From Rickettsia sp. (GTDB lineage: Bacteria > Pseudomonadota > Alphaproteobacteria > Rickettsiales > Rickettsiaceae): a stretch of DNA of 41,430 bases. The stretch lies in assembly GCA_023269695.1 (NCBI GenBank), contig JAHFPS010000010.1, positions 1-41,430 on the forward strand, written 5' to 3'. The translations under genes were made by a program, and so were the position numbers. This document shows, piece by piece, positions 37,925 through 41,430 of the stretch (positions are counted from its first letter, which is position 1; every line of letters starts with the position of its first letter). A model generated the notes under the pieces. It was not told where the DNA came from and did not search any database. It saw only the letters and a program-made list of their open reading frames with translations.

Positions 37925-38617
37925 TTACTCCTTTTTTGTTTTTTCAGAAGCATTATGCTCTTCCTGTATATTTTGTTGTATTTCTAGTTTTTTATCTTTC
38001 TGTTCTTTAGGTTCTAACTGTTTATTAATCGGTTGATTAATAGTTTGTTCACGGTAACTATTCTTAGGTTCGGGATGATTCCCAGGAATATTTGACAAAA
38101 TAATACTCCGAATTTCTGTATCATACCAATTAATAATACCAACAAAACTTGCTAGCATTTTTCCATCTGGACTAATTAGAACAGCAGTTGGTATACCAAC
38201 TATTGAAAAAGCTTTAAATAATTGATTCCTAAAATCATGGTAGATTGGTAAGTATCTTATATCATAATTTTTATAATATTTTTGTATAACCTCTATTCCT
38301 TGGTAGTCCTGTGATACGGGAATTATGGCAAATGGCAGTTTTCTAAAATCTTTTTGCAATATATCTAAATCCGGCATTTCCTTAACACAAGATGCACACC
38401 ATGTCGCCCAAAATACCAATAATATCGTTTTTCCTTCAAAATTATCAAGAGAATATTTTTCGCCTTTATCATCGAAAAAAAATACCGTATCCGGAACGGG
38501 AGATGAATCAAGCATTTTAACACCTGATTTGCTGTGATCTAATGCAAAACTATTAGTGATGCACAATAAATATGCTATAATCAAAAAAAACAGTTTACTA
38601 TATTTTTTAGTATACAT
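37925..38617 (-). CDS. TlpA-like thiol-disulfide oxidoreductase
   Basis: About 230 residues from the ATG at 38617; the frame is open to 38668. A signal peptide or anchor (YSKLFFLIIAYLLCITNSFA) is followed by a thioredoxin fold with LLVFWATWCASCVKEMP (the C-x-x-C) and GIPTAVLISPDGK with the cis-proline. The hydrophilic tail (PINKQLEPKEQKDKK) is low complexity. TlpA/ResA proteins reduce periplasmic thiols for cytochrome c or oxidase maturation, which suits the sco-ccmDE genes nearby. The downstream start is preferred because it opens the signal peptide and leaves room for the divergent small lipoprotein gene at 38658. Confidence 0.87.
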   Translation of the reverse strand: MYTKKYSKLFFLIIAYLLCITNSFALDHSKSGVKMLDSSPVPDTVFFFDDKGEKYSLDNFEGKTILLVFWATWCASCVKEMPDLDILQKDFRKLPFAIIPVSQDYQGIEVIQKYYKNYDIRYLPIYHDFRNQLFKAFSIVGIPTAVLISPDGKMLASFVGIINWYDTEIRSIILSNIPGNHPEPKNSYREQTINQPINKQLEPKEQKDKKLEIQQNIQEEHNASEKTKKE

Positions 38618-38657
38618 ATAAACAATAGAATTATTTCCAACTAATTTGTTAATTATC

Positions 38658-38786
38658 ATGAAAAACAATATTTTTTTACCTCTAATATTATTAAGCTGCT
38701 TAATCTTAACTTCTTGTGGATTAAAAAAGCCATTAGAAAATCCACTTGTAGAAGATTGCTGCGGATGTAAAAACTCAGAACATTAA
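38658..38786 (+). CDS. Small LptM (YifL)-like lipoprotein
   Basis: 42 residues: a signal peptide with lipobox LTSC (cysteine 20), followed by GLKKPLENP and an unusual VEDCCGCKNSEH tail. A tiny lipoprotein with C-G-L-K-x-P-L right after the lipidated cysteine is the pattern of LptM, which helps LptD-LptE mature by guiding disulfide formation. It is read divergently from tlpA, 40 bases away, and overlaps the convergent gene end by 4 bases. The CCxC tail is not part of the family pattern I know. Confidence 0.65.
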   Translation: MKNNIFLPLILLSCLILTSCGLKKPLENPLVEDCCGCKNSEH

Positions 38787-39409
38787 TATCTTTTAAATGT
38801 TCGTCCCGGCATCACAACCTTAAACTCATACGTTTTGATGCCACTCGGAATACTAGCCAGAACATGACTAACTTCTCCGCAATTTTCTAAATCAACCATT
38901 GAGTTAGATAAATATAACTTGGTCTGTAATTGTCCAAGATCCAAATGATCAACTCTAATGTTTACATTAGCAGTTTCATGCCCAATTTTACTAGGGTATA
39001 TAGTAACAAAATAGAATTCCCCTTTATTATTGGTAGTAGCTGTACCAGATCCGGTAAAACTTGATTTACTTACAAAATTTAGCATTTTCTTATTAATACG
39101 AGTACGAAGTGGTATGTATGGATATTTTCCGTCACTTCCAACTTGCCATAAATATATTTTTGCATCTGATACTGGAACACAATCTTGGTCTAACAATATA
39201 CCCTTTACTATAATTTTTGTACCACGATAGACCGATTGTTGCCCTGTTCTTCTAAGCAAGTTATTGGATAGTTGAAATTCTAGCGGTTCATAATCATTTA
39301 TTGCACTCTTAGTAATCTTACAACGATTAAGCCTATTAGGGTAGTAGTTAGGTTCATTTGCCATAGCAATAGTAGAACACAAACAGATTAGAAATAATAA
39401 ATTTTTCAT
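38783..39409 (-). CDS. Secreted intradiol-dioxygenase-like protein, ligands lost
   Basis: 208 residues with a signal peptide (LLFLICLCSTIAMA). The fold signature is that of protocatechuate/catechol intradiol dioxygenases: IIVKGILLDQDCVPVSDAKI, then YLWQVGSDGKYPY, TATTNNKGEFYFVTIYPSK and LQTKLYLSN. In active enzymes the iron is held by two tyrosines and by the two histidines of an R-P-x-H-x-H stretch. Here that stretch reads RVDHLDL, so the second histidine is aspartate, and the tyrosine after TIxP is missing. It is therefore probably not a ring-cleaving enzyme; a binding or structural role in the periplasm is more likely. Confidence 0.7.
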   Translation of the reverse strand: MKNLLFLICLCSTIAMANEPNYYPNRLNRCKITKSAINDYEPLEFQLSNNLLRRTGQQSVYRGTKIIVKGILLDQDCVPVSDAKIYLWQVGSDGKYPYIPLRTRINKKMLNFVSKSSFTGSGTATTNNKGEFYFVTIYPSKIGHETANVNIRVDHLDLGQLQTKLYLSNSMVDLENCGEVSHVLASIPSGIKTYEFKVVMPGRTFKRY

Positions 39410-39424
39410 GTTTTGCCTACACTA

Positions 39425-39474
39425 ATTATCTGGATTGCTTTGTTGTTACTAAAGTGAATCCTCATTAATAGACG
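39425..39474. repeat. Decayed family A right half
   Basis: CTGGATTGCTTTGTTGTTAC, AATCCTCATTAATAGACG and CTATGGATAAA follow the A right arm pattern with mutations. The left arm is absent. Confidence 0.55.
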
Positions 39475-39493
39475 CTAGTTTGCTATGGATAAA

Positions 39494-39886
39494 TTACAAA
39501 TTATTATTAGTAACTACGAGGTCAAATAATGTATCACCTACAACCTTATGCACCAGTACGGTTGGGTGAAAAGAATCAAAAAATAGATAGTTACAAATCT
39601 TGTACTTATTACATGGGAAATTATAGGTAGCTCTTAATTCTCCTGTTAATACTACTTCTAGCAACATTATATAATTACGCTTATTAGTTATATCCCATAC
39701 ACAAGGCTGGAAGATATTATTGCCTTTCTGTCTGTAATCAGCACGTACATTTTGGAATATACTCTTAATGTCCAGTAGTTTTATATCAATTCCAGGGTGC
39801 TTTGTTTTAAAACGCTTTATTCCATTATTTAATTTTAGATTAAAATCTTGTGATAACCTTGTGGCTAGCCCCTGTTGATCGGTGTT
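39494..39886 (-). pseudogene. GDSL/SGNH lipase fragment, 5' end lost
   Basis: An open minus-strand frame without its own start ends at TAA 39494-39496. It reads DQQGLATRLSQDFNLKLNN, then FQPCVWDI and YLFFDSFHPTVLVHKVVG. The F-D-x-x-H-P-T block carries the catalytic Asp and His of the SGNH/GDSL family, and the preceding L-N helix fits as well. The N-terminal part with the GDSL serine is missing, and a MITE lies exactly at the break. In the 134 bases after the MITE I could not find the rest, so the gene was probably already truncated. Confidence 0.6.
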
Positions 39887-40021
39887 AACAAAGCTTATTT
39901 AATGGATTTTTTAGCGAAAATTAATAAGATTTTTGCTGGAATAGTATACTTATTTCAAAAAAATCTTATAATTTGCAGCAAAAAAGACTTTATTCACCAA
40001 TTAAATAAGCTTTGTTAACAG
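39883..40021. mobile_element. Family D MITE with different ends
   Basis: TGTTAACAAAGCTTATTTAA is the exact inverse of the right end at 40002-40021. The centre (GGAATAGTATACTTATTTC with AAGATTTTTGC and AAAAATCTT arms, and GCAGCAAAAAAGA) is clearly the same as in the copy at 35011-35173, although the terminal repeats differ. It marks the break of the GDSL lipase fragment. Confidence 0.7.
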
Positions 40022-40069
40022 TGTCTAGTCAACTTCATCTGATAATTCGACTGTAATAAGGTATACAAA

Positions 40070-40220
40070 TCACACATATGAGTTGGTATTTTTTATAAGC
40101 ATCTTGCTTTGCTCTTCATCCAGTTCTGTTATGATAATGCGTTCATTGTAGTTCACCTTCTGGCAACGTACTAAATATGGCTTACATGCTAGAGTTTCAT
40201 AAGTGTAGGATGCTATGTAA
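40070..40220 (-). other. Unassigned open frame fragment downstream of the Rpn gene
   Basis: Between the Rpn stop and the MITE, a minus-strand frame without a start reads ASYTYETLACKPYL, then NERIIITELDEEQS and ends NTNSYV at TGA 40070-40072. It looks protein-like in composition but no family is recognised. It may be the tail of a gene cut by the arrival of the Rpn gene. Confidence 0.25.
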
Positions 40221-41177
40221 TTATACCATTAACTCTTCTATTGCCTTTTTAGACAAACCAGTAGATTTAGAGATAATATCAATTGATACACCAACTTTAA
40301 GCAGATTTTTAGCTACAGCCATAGCTTTTTTCTCTTCTCCTCTAGCTTCTCCTTCATCGATATATTTCTGTGCGATAGTTCTTACTTTAGCTTCTGCTCT
40401 AATCTCGCCCTCTTCTATATATTTCTGTGCGACAGTTCTCATAATGTTCTCTTTTTCTTCTTCAGATAAATATTTAGTTAGCAGTTGTTCTAATTCAGAT
40501 TGCCTTTCTTCAGGCAGCTTGGCATCAGTGTACCATAAAAACGATCTTAAGTAAATATAACCATTCTCTTTATCCACTAATATTTCTAGCTCAAACCTTC
40601 TAAGAAACTTTTCCCATAATTTAATCATATCTCGCTGATGTATATGTTTCATCACGTATTCCATCATCCCCAAATGTTTCTTTTGCACTATCTCATCATC
40701 CGACATACCTTGTAAATCTACCAATTGATAATCCTCTGTCATCAGTTTTTTAGCTTGTTCAGAATCAGTGAATAAATTCCATAAATTCCTTGGAGCATTA
40801 TATTTCTCTACACCATTATACATGATAATCGGACAAATTAATGGTAGCTTATCCTCATTCTTTTTATGCCTTTCACATAATAGTAACGCGTACTTCCAAA
40901 GCCTTAGTGCCATCCAATAATCAGCTGTTGACTGATGCTCTAAAAGAACGTAGATAAAAGCAGCCTCATCATTTTTACATCTTACAGAATAAACTATGTC
41001 ACTAAATCTTCTCCTCAGACTCTCTTCAATATAACTTTCCTTCTCTATTTTGATTTTTGACAAATCTATCTTTTCTTTAAAATCATTCGGTAAATAATAC
41101 TCTAAGAATTCTTGGGCTGCTATTTCATTGCTCATTATTTTCTTAAAGAACTGATCATGTCTTAGTCTTTTGGTCAT
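40221..41177 (-). CDS. Rpn-family recombination-promoting nuclease (PD-(D/E)XK, YhgA-like)
   Basis: 318 residues. HDQFFKKIMSNEIAAQEFLE opens the family. The nuclease core has RRFSDIVYSV with the catalytic aspartate and AFIYVLLEHQST with the E-x-Q pair that replaces E-x-K in this group. Rpn proteins are IS-like, recombination-promoting nucleases. The C-terminus contains a duplicated helix (RTVAQKYIEEGEIRAEAK and RTIAQKYIDEGEARGEEK), also usual, and ends in a short helix-turn-helix-like GLSKKAIEELMV. The gene is complete and lies in IS debris. Confidence 0.9.
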   Translation of the reverse strand: MTKRLRHDQFFKKIMSNEIAAQEFLEYYLPNDFKEKIDLSKIKIEKESYIEESLRRRFSDIVYSVRCKNDEAAFIYVLLEHQSTADYWMALRLWKYALLLCERHKKNEDKLPLICPIIMYNGVEKYNAPRNLWNLFTDSEQAKKLMTEDYQLVDLQGMSDDEIVQKKHLGMMEYVMKHIHQRDMIKLWEKFLRRFELEILVDKENGYIYLRSFLWYTDAKLPEERQSELEQLLTKYLSEEEKENIMRTVAQKYIEEGEIRAEAKVRTIAQKYIDEGEARGEEKKAMAVAKNLLKVGVSIDIISKSTGLSKKAIEELMV

Positions 41178-41300
41178 CTTATTACTGGTGCATTCATATT
41201 TTGCTGATAGCTGTGCTATTGTTAATTCTTCTTTTAATAGCTCTAATACTATTTTAGTTTTTGCTTCTGCACTAAAATTTCTACTTTATTTCTTGGTCAT
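41178..41300 (-). pseudogene. IS3-type transposase OrfA, N-terminal fragment
   Basis: An in-frame extension upstream of the Rpn start reads MTKK, then a TAA stop (41286-41288), then SRNFSAEAKTKIVLELLKEE and LTIAQLSAKYECTSNK. This is the start of an IS3-family OrfA helix-turn-helix protein, broken by a stop codon and cut off where the Rpn start codon begins. The 130 bases upstream (41301-41430) hold no gene that I can recognise; they may belong to the same IS end. Confidence 0.65.
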
Positions 41301-41430
41301 TTCTTTCTCATAACGCATGTATGGATCTACCCAAAAATGCAAGGAAAAAATAATACTTGACAGAAAAAAGCAAATGCAGTCATGTATTCGACTTAAGGCT
41401 CAATAAAGTGCCATAGCCCTGATGGAATTC

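Noticed and set aside
40177-40554. Plus-strand 125-codon frame over the Rpn gene
   Set aside because: It is antisense to the well-supported Rpn coding region, and its repeats simply mirror the duplicated helix of Rpn.

Overview
The window looks like a piece of an AT-rich genome from an obligate intracellular alphaproteobacterium of the family Rickettsiaceae (Rickettsia in the broad sense, or a sister lineage such as Tisiphia or Megaira; the genus cannot be fixed by eye). The case rests on a homologue of the rickettsial vinculin-binding protein Sca4, a patatin-like phospholipase, an Rpn-type nuclease, and many palindromic elements like those known from Rickettsia genomes, among core genes with alphaproteobacterial signatures (HslV with a propeptide, Mg-type HemB, RNase E with a split S1 domain). 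Both ends are insertion-sequence debris: the 3' end of an IS5-type transposase at 1-102 and an IS3-type orfA fragment at 41178-41300.

Layout. 1-2.5 kb: IS5 remnant and sca4 (-). 2.8-4.6 kb: nfeD, a P-loop NTPase, and a small membrane protein convergent with it across a strong hairpin. 4.9-9.1 kb (-): an S66 LD-carboxypeptidase directly behind rlmH, then asd, a HIT protein and a DUF2628 protein. 9.5-13 kb (+): hslV-hslU-comM, tightly packed. 13.2 kb (-): erpA. 13.9-17.7 kb (+): dgt-argS-SPOR protein. 18.1-19.5 kb (-): an XRE regulator and znuB. 19.7-22.4 kb (+): ubiG-gltX-DUF6314. 22.6-25.3 kb (-): a Bax-inhibitor-1 protein, yraN and an MFS protein. 25.8-31 kb (+): rne-lptE, holA, hemB. 31-32.9 kb (+): a cytochrome-assembly group (sco, ccmD, ccmE), then a PagL-like lipid A deacylase. 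33.3-38.6 kb (-): patatin, obgE, and tlpA-sppA. 38.7-41.4 kb: a tiny LptM-like lipoprotein (+), a degenerate intradiol-dioxygenase-like secreted protein (-), a broken GDSL lipase interrupted by a MITE, and a full-length Rpn nuclease sitting in IS3 debris.

How the genes fit together: much of the window serves the cell envelope and respiration (LptE, LptM-like, LD-carboxypeptidase, SPOR protein, lipid A deacylase; UbiG, HemB, Sco, CcmD/E, TlpA), together with translation, replication and protein quality control (ArgS, GltX, RlmH, ObgE, RNase E, HolA, HslUV). Sca4 and patatin are the likely host-interaction proteins.

The most striking signal is a layered repeat system filling nearly every intergenic gap. 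Family A has TATAGCTAACCCGAYTAG-type ends and GTCATTGCGAGG / GACGAAGCAATCC core arms. Family B has GTCATTCCCGCG / GCAGGGATGAC arms, and family C has CTGTCGAAAGTTAGAAG arms. They are inserted into each other symmetrically, up to five levels deep at 34986-35677. Family D MITEs are added on top. One A element lies in frame inside the signal peptide of the LD-carboxypeptidase. Others supply the stop codon and C-terminus of LptE and of the DUF6314 protein.
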